Assembly (NCBI GenBank): GCA_903945175.1
Contig: CAJAUM010000042.1
Span: 1-40,791 of the forward strand
Source: an uncultured Bacteroidales bacterium
Lineage (GTDB): Bacteria; Bacteroidota; Bacteroidia; Bacteroidales; FEN-979
Reading direction: 5' to 3'
DNA length: 40,791 nt
How positions within the stretch are numbered: position 1 is the first letter of the stretch; each line of letters opens with the position of its first letter. The notes under the pieces are model-generated. The model searched no databases. It saw only the letters and a program-made list of their open reading frames with translations, and was not told the DNA's origin. Below are positions 34,163 through 40,791 of this stretch, one piece after another. Position numbers and translations under genes: made by a program.

Positions 34163-36019
34163 CCCGGAAAGGCTCTCCCTGATCGTTTCGCTGTCCCAGG
34201 AATGGTCGTTCCCGGCGAGGTCCTGGTGCAGGTCGCGCGACAGCAGTTCTTCCTGCAACCGGAAGCTTTCGCGGGCCTGGATGATGTACTGTTTCGTGTC
34301 GTGTCGCATGGCAGCCATCCCTGCCAAAGCCTTCTCATCGTAATGGAGGAATTTTTGGCCCTGCCTCAATGCGGTATATCGCCTGTAACCCAGCCCGGCC
34401 AGAACATCGACGCCGAGCGCGATGGAAGTATGAAGGCTTTCGCGGTAGATGTCGTTCACCCCGAGTTCGATCAGATCGTAGGCATCCATCCTGCTCCGGG
34501 CCCTGACCAGGGTCCGAAGGTGGGGAAAGTGCTTTTTCACGGTGCTGGCAAGGTTGCGGTTAGACTCCGGGTCGTCGATGGCGGCAACCAGGATCTTTGC
34601 CTCGCCAGCCCCGGCCGATTCAAGCAGGTCCCTGCGTGTTGCGTCGCCGTAATATACCTTGAATCCCATCCTTCGCAGAAGTTCCACCCGGTCGGAATCG
34701 TTGTCGAGGATCGTTGCCTCCACCCCGTTGGCCCTCAGGAAACGCCCAATGGTGCTTCCAAAATGGCCGAAGCCGGCAATGATTACCTTGTGGCGATCTT
34801 CGATGATGTCGGCTTCCCGTTCGTCAGGTTTCTCCTTAACGCCGAACCGGGGGTCGATCACCTTTTCGTTGAGCAGCAGCAGGAAGGGGGTGACGGTCAT
34901 GGTGATGGCAGTGGCGGCCATGAGGGTCCCGGTCCATTCGGCCGACAGGATTCCCAACTGACCGGTGAAGGAGAAGAGTACGAAGGCAAATTCACCCACT
35001 TGCGAAAGGGCAAAGGTGTAAAGAAGGTTCTGGTCAGTCTTCAGGCGGAAGATGCGGCCGCTCAGGAAGAGAACGAACGATTTGACCAGCATGATACCTG
35101 CCACGAGCAGGAAGACCGTTCCGGGGCTGGTTCGGATGAGTTCAAAGTTGATCGATGCCCCTACCCCGATGAAAAACAGTCCGAGGAGGAGTCCTTTGAA
35201 GGGTTGAAGGTCACTTTCCAACTCATGGCGGTATTCGCTGTTGGCAAGCACGACTCCGGCCAGGAAGGCCCCGAGTGCAGGGCTGAGGCCGACGAGTTGC
35301 ATCAATGTGGCGATGGCCACCACCAGGAATAGTGAGGAGGCGGTGAAGAGTTCGCGCAGTTGGGTGCGGGCGATGAGGCGAAGCAGTGGAACGATCAGAT
35401 AACGGCCGGCAAAGTAAATGATGCCAACCGCCAGGAAGAGGGCAAGGGTCTGCACCCACCCCGGGAACTGGTCTATAAAGGTGGTGTGTCCATGGGCCGC
35501 TGAGGCATTTATGGCGAGCAATGGCAGGATTGCAAGCACAGGGATCACGGCAATATCCTGGAAAAGCAGCACCGAAAAGGAGGCCTGTCCGGCGGCGGTC
35601 TGGGACAGTCCTTTCTCCTTGACAGTCTGCAGGGCGATGGCGGTCGATGACATCGCCAAGGCAAGCGATACGGCGAGAGCGGCCTGCCATGCAAACCCGG
35701 TTATCAGGAACGCAGGAAAAAGAATAAAGGTCGTCAGACCCAGCTGAAGGGATCCTAGTCCAAGGATTGACCTGCGCAGTCTCCAAAACTGGGCTGGTTC
35801 CAGTTCGAGTCCGATCAGGAACAGCATCATCACCACCCCGAACTCAGCGAAATGCATGATGTCCTGGCCTTCCTTGCCGATGAATCCGAGCACAAAGGGA
35901 CCGATCACGATGCCTGCCAGCAGGTAGCCCAGTACCGAGCCCATGCCCAGCCGTTTGGCCACCGGGACGCAGATCACCGCGGCAGCCAGGTAAATCATTG
36001 CTTGTGAAAGAAATTCCAT
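34148..36019 (-). CDS. kefC: Monovalent cation:proton antiporter-2 (KefB/KefC-type) with RCK/TrkA-N domain
   Basis: A 623-residue inner-membrane protein. Residues 1-375 give about 12-13 membrane segments of the CPA2 type, with LIGLELEP, LLFQDIAVIPVLA, LGAFLAGVVLANSEYRHELE and SQVGEFAFVLF motifs. Residues about 410-525 are a TrkA-N/RCK nucleotide-binding domain (GFGHFG 416-421, ILDNDSDRVELLRRMG, VYYGDATR). This is the glutathione-gated potassium efflux family that protects against electrophiles. The ancillary KefF-like protein is encoded 10 bp upstream in the same orientation, which supports KefC-like function. Its tail overlaps the Panacea fragment on the other strand. Confidence 0.9.
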   Translation of the reverse strand: MEFLSQAMIYLAAAVICVPVAKRLGMGSVLGYLLAGIVIGPFVLGFIGKEGQDIMHFAEFGVVMMLFLIGLELEPAQFWRLRRSILGLGSLQLGLTTFILFPAFLITGFAWQAALAVSLALAMSSTAIALQTVKEKGLSQTAAGQASFSVLLFQDIAVIPVLAILPLLAINASAAHGHTTFIDQFPGWVQTLALFLAVGIIYFAGRYLIVPLLRLIARTQLRELFTASSLFLVVAIATLMQLVGLSPALGAFLAGVVLANSEYRHELESDLQPFKGLLLGLFFIGVGASINFELIRTSPGTVFLLVAGIMLVKSFVLFLSGRIFRLKTDQNLLYTFALSQVGEFAFVLFSFTGQLGILSAEWTGTLMAATAITMTVTPFLLLLNEKVIDPRFGVKEKPDEREADIIEDRHKVIIAGFGHFGSTIGRFLRANGVEATILDNDSDRVELLRRMGFKVYYGDATRRDLLESAGAGEAKILVAAIDDPESNRNLASTVKKHFPHLRTLVRARSRMDAYDLIELGVNDIYRESLHTSIALGVDVLAGLGYRRYTALRQGQKFLHYDEKALAGMAAMRHDTKQYIIQARESFRLQEELLSRDLHQDLAGNDHSWDSETIRESLSGPIVE

Positions 36020-36029
36020 ACGATGCGGT

Positions 36030-36626
36030 TTAATATTTCTGGAGTGCGATCCAGTCGTTCATGTATACATGCTTAACCATGTCTTCCGCCGGAAAATCAC
36101 CCGAACGGAGCGTTTCAAGAAGAAAGCGGTAATCCGAAGCAGCCGACTTCCCCTCTTCGGCAGAAAGCCGGTGTGTGCCATGAAGCACGAAGGGAGGCAG
36201 GTATGTCATACGGCAGAGTGCCGCGGTCTGGTCGAAAGGCGAAATCAGTTCACGGATCGCAAAGCGGTTGTACCCTTCTTTGCTGTAGGCCTGACGCGGT
36301 CCTCCGGCAGTGATTACGTTCAGGGCATATTTTCCCGTGAGGGCTGTTCCTCCCGGGCCGTATGCCCAGCCGAAATCGAGCACGATGTCGATCCACTGCT
36401 TCATTAGGGCAGGCGCGCTGTACCAGTAGAAAGGGTGCTGCCATATGATCACGTCATGTTCTGTGAGGAGACGCTGCTCCGCCTCCATGGCGATGTCGAA
36501 ACCCGGGTAATGCTCATACAGATCGTGAAATGTGATTTCGCCCGACACCGGGATCTGCTTTACCAGGAGTCGTTGGTTCAATGATTTCTCGAAGCGGGGA
36601 TGGGTAAAAACGATAAGGACTTTCAT
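36030..36626 (-). CDS. kefF: NAD(P)H oxidoreductase, KefF-like ancillary protein
   Basis: A 198-residue flavodoxin-like enzyme started at 36626 (MKVLIVFTHPRFEKSLNQRLL). A frame from 36749 exists but its extra 41 residues are unlike the family and lie upstream of the -7 box at 36650-36657. Motifs: HDVIIWQHPFYWYSAPALMKQWID (FMN and substrate region), FGWAYGPGGTALTGKYALNV and ITAGGPRQAYSKEGYN, all standard for KefF/NQO1-type quinone reductases. KefF binds KefC, is needed for its full activity and also reduces quinones. It is the first gene of a two-gene operon with kefC. Confidence 0.9.
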   Translation of the reverse strand: MKVLIVFTHPRFEKSLNQRLLVKQIPVSGEITFHDLYEHYPGFDIAMEAEQRLLTEHDVIIWQHPFYWYSAPALMKQWIDIVLDFGWAYGPGGTALTGKYALNVITAGGPRQAYSKEGYNRFAIRELISPFDQTAALCRMTYLPPFVLHGTHRLSAEEGKSAASDYRFLLETLRSGDFPAEDMVKHVYMNDWIALQKY

Positions 36627-36649
36627 GGTAACGGTATGGTTTTGCATTG

Positions 36650-36657
36650 CAAAGATA
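36650..36657 (-). promoter_or_regulatory. Candidate -7 box of the kefF-kefC operon
   Basis: On the minus strand this reads TATCTTTG, 24 bp before the kefF start at 36626, predicting a short leader of about 15-20 nt. A -33 box is not clear. Confidence 0.45.
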
Positions 36658-36990
36658 ACTATCAAGAATGAATCTATAAAAGTCGCCATTGGATGAGTTA
36701 TCTTCGACCTGATGATTCGGCTTTTATCAGCATTCCTTTCAGCTCCCAAAGGGCAAGTGGCTGTTGAGATTTGCCGGTGTTGTACAGGTGAACCTTAAAT
36801 TAGTTAATTACCAACTTTTTCGTGTGTGAAATTCCATTGTTTATTATTTGAATAAAATAAAGTTGGAAAAATCGGAGCTCCTGACCACCCGACGCCGATT
36901 CATATAACCACATCCCGTCGAATTATTATTTACCAGTTTCATTCCCGGATTCTTTCTAATTTTAATGTATAAAATCCAGGGAGGTTCCAA
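36658..36990. other. Gap without a recognisable gene
   Basis: An AT-rich intergenic stretch between the kefF promoter and the small secreted gene at 36991. I see no TAnnTTTG box on the plus strand and no gene remnant. Confidence 0.45.
36978..36984 (+). promoter_or_regulatory. Unusual strong Shine-Dalgarno site
   Basis: AGGGAGG, 6 nt before the ATG at 36991. This and the AGGAGG before 27280 are the two clear Shine-Dalgarno sites I noticed in the window. Confidence 0.55.
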
Positions 36991-37170
36991 ATGAAACAAA
37001 TAATCCTGTTTTTCTCACTTGTCCTGATGATAAGCTCCGTTGTTACAGCTCAGGTTAAGGTTTATAAAGGAACATCATCCTACACTTCGGATATTGAGTT
37101 CACCATCCATGGAAATCTTACCGTTGAAGAGTTTGTGGCGGTTTGGTATACAGTTAAATACCGTTATTGA
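36991..37170 (+). CDS. Small secreted protein of unknown function
   Basis: A 59-residue protein with a signal peptide (1-21, ending VVTAQ). The mature part is VKVYKGTSSYTSDIEFTI, then HGNLTVEEFVAVWYTVKYRY. I recall Bacteroidota proteins with the same Y-G-SSYTSDI---I and LT-EEFVAVWY text, some with several copies of the first motif, and no known function. The strong ribosome site and the intact signal peptide support real expression. The gene was too short for a length-based gene filter. A hairpin follows directly. Confidence 0.65.
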   Translation: MKQIILFFSLVLMISSVVTAQVKVYKGTSSYTSDIEFTIHGNLTVEEFVAVWYTVKYRY

Positions 37171-37200
37171 CCTTTCTTGTTTTTTGTCAACAAGAAAAGG
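37171..37200 (+). terminator. Hairpin after the small secreted gene
   Basis: CCTTTCTTGT (37171-37180) pairs with ACAAGAAAAGG (37190-37200) with one bulged base, directly after the stop codon. There is no T-run after it, so it may be a weak terminator or an mRNA-stabilising stem. Confidence 0.4.
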
Positions 37201-37261
37201 CTGTCCCGATGGAACAGCGCAAACCAGGTATTTCTTACAAAAAATCACAAACATCCAATCT

Positions 37262-38284
37262 ATGAAAAAGATCACTGTTATCCAGGCGGGCCTCATGGCA
37301 GCCGGAGCCCTTTTGACGGGTGTACTGATCGGTTTATTGATCACGGGAGTATCCTCATCGGGCAATTTCCTGGCGGGAACGTTCGCTAAAGCCGACAAAT
37401 ACAGGAAAGATAACATGACTGAAAAGGATGTAATCCTGCGCGACGGACTGGCATCAGACACGGCCAGGTTATCTAAAAACCTGAAATATTTATACTATAA
37501 CTATTACCAGGCACTGAAAACGCACATGGATATCAATAAAATAATTGAAAAAACCGCTGCCGAAGAGGAATTCAATAACACCTGCTATGTTTCCGTCAAT
37601 GCACTGGCAATGTATAAAAACCTGGTTATTGATTCGGCCCGCATTGACATCCTGACCGCAATCAACGCACTGGAAACCCTTGGAACTGATGAAAATGCAC
37701 CTTTGACCGAATATTTTAACAAGGCTCAAAACGCCATTACAGGTATCCAATATCATGACAGGATTCTTATCCAATATTTAAGCTCCATTGAGAAGTACCT
37801 GTCGGGACACGCAGACAAGCCCCACCAGGGATTGAAAGATGCAAATGATCTGCTGACCATGAATGCAATTGTGTCAGCCATCGTTAACCAAAACGAACCC
37901 ATGCTGAAGTATTTTGAGGACAAGAAGTTTTACAACGCCAAACAAGGCATGACCGCGCTTTTGGCTGAAGTTCAGCTAAGTTCTGAAATGAATGCACTCG
38001 TGGCACATGATGCTGCTGAAATAAGTGGTTTCAGCAACATTGATTCTCCGAAGATCATCAGCGGTTTGATGAAAATGGATGCCACCATCAGCGGAGAATC
38101 ATTGCTGAGTCAAAGCGGGCAGATTGATAAGTCCAACGTTCAAAGGGCCATGGACAAAAATTACAACATCGATATAACTGCGATCATCAATAGCCAGGCA
38201 AAGACACTCAATAATCTTGATGCTTTGCAAGCGGTTTTATCCGGTGCATTTCAGGCTACTTGTGGTTTAATGTGCATTAACTGA
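37262..38284 (+). CDS. Membrane-anchored or exported protein of unknown function
   Basis: A 340-residue protein started at 37262 (MKKITVIQAGLMAAGALLTG). A longer frame from 37040 overlaps the small secreted gene and is unlikely. Residues 8-30 form one hydrophobic segment, an uncleaved anchor or signal. The rest is predicted to be mostly helical (KYLYYNYYQALKTHMDINK, IIEKTAAEEEFNNTC, AIVNQNEPMLKYFEDKKFYN), with two cysteines at the very end (ATCGLMCIN). I recognise no domain. Only 8 bp overlap the end of the convergent frame at 38277. The helical layout would suit a periplasmic sensor or scaffold domain, but that is a guess. Confidence 0.65.
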   Translation: MKKITVIQAGLMAAGALLTGVLIGLLITGVSSSGNFLAGTFAKADKYRKDNMTEKDVILRDGLASDTARLSKNLKYLYYNYYQALKTHMDINKIIEKTAAEEEFNNTCYVSVNALAMYKNLVIDSARIDILTAINALETLGTDENAPLTEYFNKAQNAITGIQYHDRILIQYLSSIEKYLSGHADKPHQGLKDANDLLTMNAIVSAIVNQNEPMLKYFEDKKFYNAKQGMTALLAEVQLSSEMNALVAHDAAEISGFSNIDSPKIISGLMKMDATISGESLLSQSGQIDKSNVQRAMDKNYNIDITAIINSQAKTLNNLDALQAVLSGAFQATCGLMCIN

Positions 38285-38575
38285 TTTCACCAGAGACCTT
38301 CAGACAGCGTCTTGTTATGCGATGATGTATTTTGTTCCAGAGTTTCCAGTAGGCAAGAACAAGACCTGTGAATGCAACCATCAGCGTAATGGCTAAAAAA
38401 TACTGCCCGCTGATCAAGGTTATCACCGGGTTTGGGCTGTGATTTCGGAGCTCTTCAACAAATTCATTGACCATTATGTAAAGAAACAACGCGACCAGGA
38501 GGCACCGTAAATTCTGGCAATCCAAAGTACGGTCATAAACTCGGATGGCAGGTCTTTGTTTTTTTTGGAGGTCAT
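38277..38575 (-). pseudogene. Two-TM membrane protein with a frameshift
   Basis: Starting from ATG at 38573-38575 the minus strand reads MTSKKNKDLPSEFMTVLWIA and RIYGAS, then hits a stop a few codons later. Shifting one base near 38508-38515 gives the continuation LVALFLYIMVNEFVEELRNH, then ISGQYFLAITLMVAFTGLVL and AYWKLWNKIHHRITRRCL to the stop at 38277. Both parts together make a plausible 98-residue protein with two membrane helices. The DLPSEFMTVLWIARIYGA opening is, to my memory, that of an uncharacterised Bacteroidota family. It is either a pseudogene or a one-base sequence error. Confidence 0.55.
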
Positions 38576-38760
38576 AGTGCAATCGTTTAAAGATTTAACC
38601 TGGTATCTCTTCATTTACTTTGTGAAATCCTTTGTGTGTAAGATGTGTAAAACCCTTTACAAAATTAATGCATGGAATCCGGAAAGTCAATCAGATTGCG
38701 CAGGATAACATTTTATGCTTTTTTAAGTAATTTATTGTTAATTCGTCCCTTAAGCTTTCG

Positions 38761-38768
38761 TAAATTTG
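38761..38768 (+). promoter_or_regulatory. Candidate -7 box of the Ntn-hydrolase gene
   Basis: TAAATTTG matches TAnnTTTG and lies 40 bp before the ATG at 38809. A TTG at 38735-38737 is 23 bp away, longer than usual for a -33 box. The position supports transcription of the N-terminal extension. Confidence 0.4.
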
Positions 38769-38808
38769 ACAAAGGGCAATCACCTTAAATGACCAAAGTA
38801 AAACCATC

Positions 38809-40362
38809 ATGGAAACGATCAAAACCAGGAGGGGCATTAAAGAGAAGATCATAGGCAAGTCCATAACGGACAAAGCCTTCGGCAAACAACTTCTTGAAGA
38901 CCCGAAATCCACCATTGAATCCAAACCGAGGATGGTGTTTAAAATGAAAATCAAAAAAATTGCGGGTATAGCTGTGCTGATCGTTGGAGTCGCGATTACG
39001 CTGTTGGGTTGCCATAAAAGACACAACAATGACCCTATTAACCCGGTCTCCATTCAGAAAACGGAAAACTACTATAACGTTACCCTGGATTATTCGAATA
39101 CCTCACATCGTGAGATGGGCCGTCAGTTTGCATTTGCCATCAACCAAGCAATGCCGGACTATGAGGCGACCATTGATTTTTTGTTAGCCATGCACATGGT
39201 TTTGCTTGAGAATTTGAAAAATCCATTAACGTTTGCCACTGTCATAAATCGGGCACAAATAATGTTTGAAAATCTCGATAGTGACTATAAAGATGAGATT
39301 GCGGGCATGCAGGATGTTTTTAATTATGATGTTGACAAACTGGTGGATGGGCGGCTCTCGAAGAATGAATTCCTGATTTATCAACTGTTTTCAGAAATCA
39401 TGCGGCCGGAATCCTGCTCTGCATCTGCAGCAACCGGCAATGCGTCTGCAACAGGAAACACAATCATTGCAAGAAACTGGGACTGGCTCAGCATGGCCCG
39501 TTATGGCATTTCTTATCTGCACGCAATCACCACGTATAAGAACGGCAGCAAGACAATAGCCAATATCGGTCCTCTGGGGCAGTTAAACGGTCTTACCCTG
39601 TTCAACCAGCATAAACTATTCGGTGCGGTTATCAATGCAACAACAGGTGCCCCTTATCCAGAAGATCTTTCAAACAGGCGCTCCCTGTTTTTTGACCTGC
39701 GTTATGCTTTCGAGAATTTTTCGACCCTTGCTCAGATATCTGATTTTATGAGGGATACAAAGAAACTTTATTCATACAATCATTCGATACTGATAGCCGA
39801 TCCGGCAACTGCAGGCGTCGTAGAAAATCAGGTAAACAATATAGAAGGCGGAGGCCCGGGAAATCGCAGTTTCAGAACAGCGTCATCCTCGCTGAACCCC
39901 CTCTTAACTCAGACTCAAACCTGGGGTATTCCCGGTATCTTTGCAGCCGTTAACGATTTTCGCCTGCCGAATAATTCCTGGGATAGCACGAACCTTGAAA
40001 ACACATCACGCTGGACCTCTTTCAAAACCAGTTATGCGGGCGTTTCTTCAGGCCAGCGTGTTAATATCGAAATGCTAAAATCTATTACAGGATATCCGGG
40101 ACCGGATAGCGACGGCAAAATGACTAACGGGGCGATTTTCACTTCCGAAATGCAGCAATTGTGGGATCCGTCTAATCCTAAGTCTCTATTTGAACCCGGA
40201 GTCGACGCACAGGGGATTTCGAAGGCTTATTCAACAATGCAGTCATTCATAGTGGATATGAACACCATGGAACTATGGATCCACTTTATTCCTCCAACCT
40301 ATTTTGGGGAAAAACCGCCATTACGCCCGACCTATCAGAAAATTCCGAACCCGATTTATTGA
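38809..40362 (+). CDS. C45-like Ntn-hydrolase lipoprotein with NHLP-leader-like N-terminus
   Basis: A 517-residue protein. Residues about 47-66 are a lipoprotein signal (KIKKIAGIAVLIVGVAITLL) with lipobox LLGC (C67). The catalytic part resembles C45 acyl-CoA:6-aminopenicillanate acyltransferases and related linear-amide hydrolases: HREMGRQFAFAINQAMPDYE, then SCSASAATGNA with the candidate nucleophile C203, NTIIARNWDW (R222-W226), GAVINATTGAPYP and YSYNHSILIADP. Such enzymes are self-activated and cut or transfer acyl groups on amides. Unusually, the first 40 residues (RRGIKEKIIGKSITDKAF, then GKQLLEDPKSTIES) read like an NHLP/TOMM peptide leader. A start at 38944 would give an ordinary lipoprotein without it, but the promoter position favours 38809. 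Confidence 0.65.
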   Translation: METIKTRRGIKEKIIGKSITDKAFGKQLLEDPKSTIESKPRMVFKMKIKKIAGIAVLIVGVAITLLGCHKRHNNDPINPVSIQKTENYYNVTLDYSNTSHREMGRQFAFAINQAMPDYEATIDFLLAMHMVLLENLKNPLTFATVINRAQIMFENLDSDYKDEIAGMQDVFNYDVDKLVDGRLSKNEFLIYQLFSEIMRPESCSASAATGNASATGNTIIARNWDWLSMARYGISYLHAITTYKNGSKTIANIGPLGQLNGLTLFNQHKLFGAVINATTGAPYPEDLSNRRSLFFDLRYAFENFSTLAQISDFMRDTKKLYSYNHSILIADPATAGVVENQVNNIEGGGPGNRSFRTASSSLNPLLTQTQTWGIPGIFAAVNDFRLPNNSWDSTNLENTSRWTSFKTSYAGVSSGQRVNIEMLKSITGYPGPDSDGKMTNGAIFTSEMQQLWDPSNPKSLFEPGVDAQGISKAYSTMQSFIVDMNTMELWIHFIPPTYFGEKPPLRPTYQKIPNPIY

Positions 40363-40374
40363 AAAATGTTATAA

Positions 40375-40623
40375 CGTCCTAACTGGTTAGTTCGAACCCT
40401 GGCCGGATTTTTACTTGGTTATTTCTTTACTTACATAATCAAAGGCACCAATTATATCTGGCGAAAGATTTTCAGCAAAAATTATCTCACAGGACAGTGG
40501 AACAGCTACTACCAGGTATGGGAAAATAACAGGCCGGTTCTTAAACGTGAGAATTGGACAATTAAGTTTGGTTACAGCAGCAAACTGAGCGTGAATATTT
40601 CAACAGAAGATAACCTCTCTTAA
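40375..40623 (+). pseudogene. 5'-truncated membrane protein fragment
   Basis: After a TAA at 40372-40374 an 82-codon frame runs to TAA 40621-40623 with no ATG start. It reads RPNWLVRTLAGFLLGYFFTY (one membrane segment), then KGTNYIWRKIFSKNYLTGQW, then NSYYQVWENNRPVLKRENWT and FGYSSKLSVNIS. The layout, a TM helix followed by a small beta-rich domain with G-W and W-IK motifs, recalls the tail of 2TM/beta effectors of defence systems, but the match is weak. It sits 12 bp after the Ntn-hydrolase gene and has lost its 5' half. Confidence 0.4.
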
Positions 40624-40667
40624 AGCGGAGAGTTGTTTGAGGAGAAAGGAAATTGTAACAACTCACC

Positions 40668-40683
40668 CCCTACAAATGTAGGG
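40668..40683. repeat. Palindrome CCCTAC-aaat-GTAGGG
   Basis: Two perfect 6-bp arms with a 4-nt loop. It lies in the last 168 bp of the window, which hold no other feature I can support. Similar small palindromes are common between Bacteroidota genes. Confidence 0.5.
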
Positions 40684-40791
40684 CATTAATTTGGGAAAGA
40701 GAATGCAACGGATTCAGATTATTTTTAATCGCAGTGTCAATTATCGATCGCAGGATTGCAAAAGTTTCGGCACCAGTGAAAGACTTGAACT

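Noticed and set aside
33992-35332. A 446-codon open frame on the plus strand running through kefC
   Set aside because: Only its first 56 codons are real (Panacea fragment). The rest is antisense to kefC, with low-complexity Gly/Glu/His-rich text caused by the GC-rich codons of the opposite strand.
37040-37261. N-terminal extension of the 340-residue protein
   Set aside because: It overlaps the small secreted gene in another frame, and the MKK start at 37262 gives a normal N-terminal hydrophobic segment.
40375-40410. GGTTAGTTCGAACCCTGG looks like the T-arm of a tRNA
   Set aside because: The arms on either side of TTCGAAC do not pair, no acceptor, D or anticodon stem is found nearby, and the bases are part of an open reading frame.

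Overview
The window looks like a chromosome piece from an uncultured member of the Bacteroidota, probably Bacteroidales-like. Four genes end in type IX secretion (T9SS) sorting domains, lipobox lipoproteins are frequent, and there are BBP2-type and other outer-membrane barrels. The Bacteroidota sigma factor -7 box TAnnTTTG lies in front of many genes, and most starts lack a Shine-Dalgarno sequence. I found no rRNA, tRNA or CRISPR array. Gene families were recognised by eye; no database search was possible.

Layout. 1-4154: the tail of a LytTR response regulator, a perfect 20-bp tandem repeat resembling a LytTR binding site, a secreted C10 cysteine protease with a T9SS signal, a small lipoprotein and a periplasmic protein. 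4155-9691: a decayed ATPase tail, a BBP2 barrel, a SET-domain protein, a lipocalin-like lipoprotein, a metallo-beta-lactamase-fold pseudogene, orphan signal-peptide stubs, a His/Cys/Met-rich membrane protein and an outer-membrane barrel. 9692-19678: a signalling block of two stand-alone receiver proteins, a soluble GAF/PAS kinase, a NarL-type kinase-regulator pair, a seven-TM hybrid kinase and a kinase with a cysteine cluster in its PAS domain. 19747-27280: three T9SS-exported beta-propeller proteins, an HD phosphohydrolase and a tiny secreted protein with a repeated motif. 27281-33443: a possible IS relic, phosphatidylserine decarboxylase, a broken gene of unknown function, a PAP2 phosphatase, an esterase-like lipoprotein and a DUF3795 protein. 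33444-40791: ORF6N and Panacea (SocA-like) gene fragments, a kefF-kefC operon, small secreted or membrane proteins, and a C45-like Ntn-hydrolase lipoprotein whose first 40 residues resemble an NHLP-type peptide leader.

How it fits together. Much of the content serves the cell envelope and export: T9SS substrates, lipoproteins, barrels and lipid enzymes. The dense sensor block probably feeds regulation of such functions. The gaps hold many gene remnants (AAA/DUF4143, MBL, HATPase, ORF6N, Panacea, orphan signal peptides), so the region has been reshaped repeatedly by insertion and decay. The two least explained items are the leader-like N-terminus on the Ntn-hydrolase and the LytTR tail / tandem repeat / protease arrangement at the left edge.
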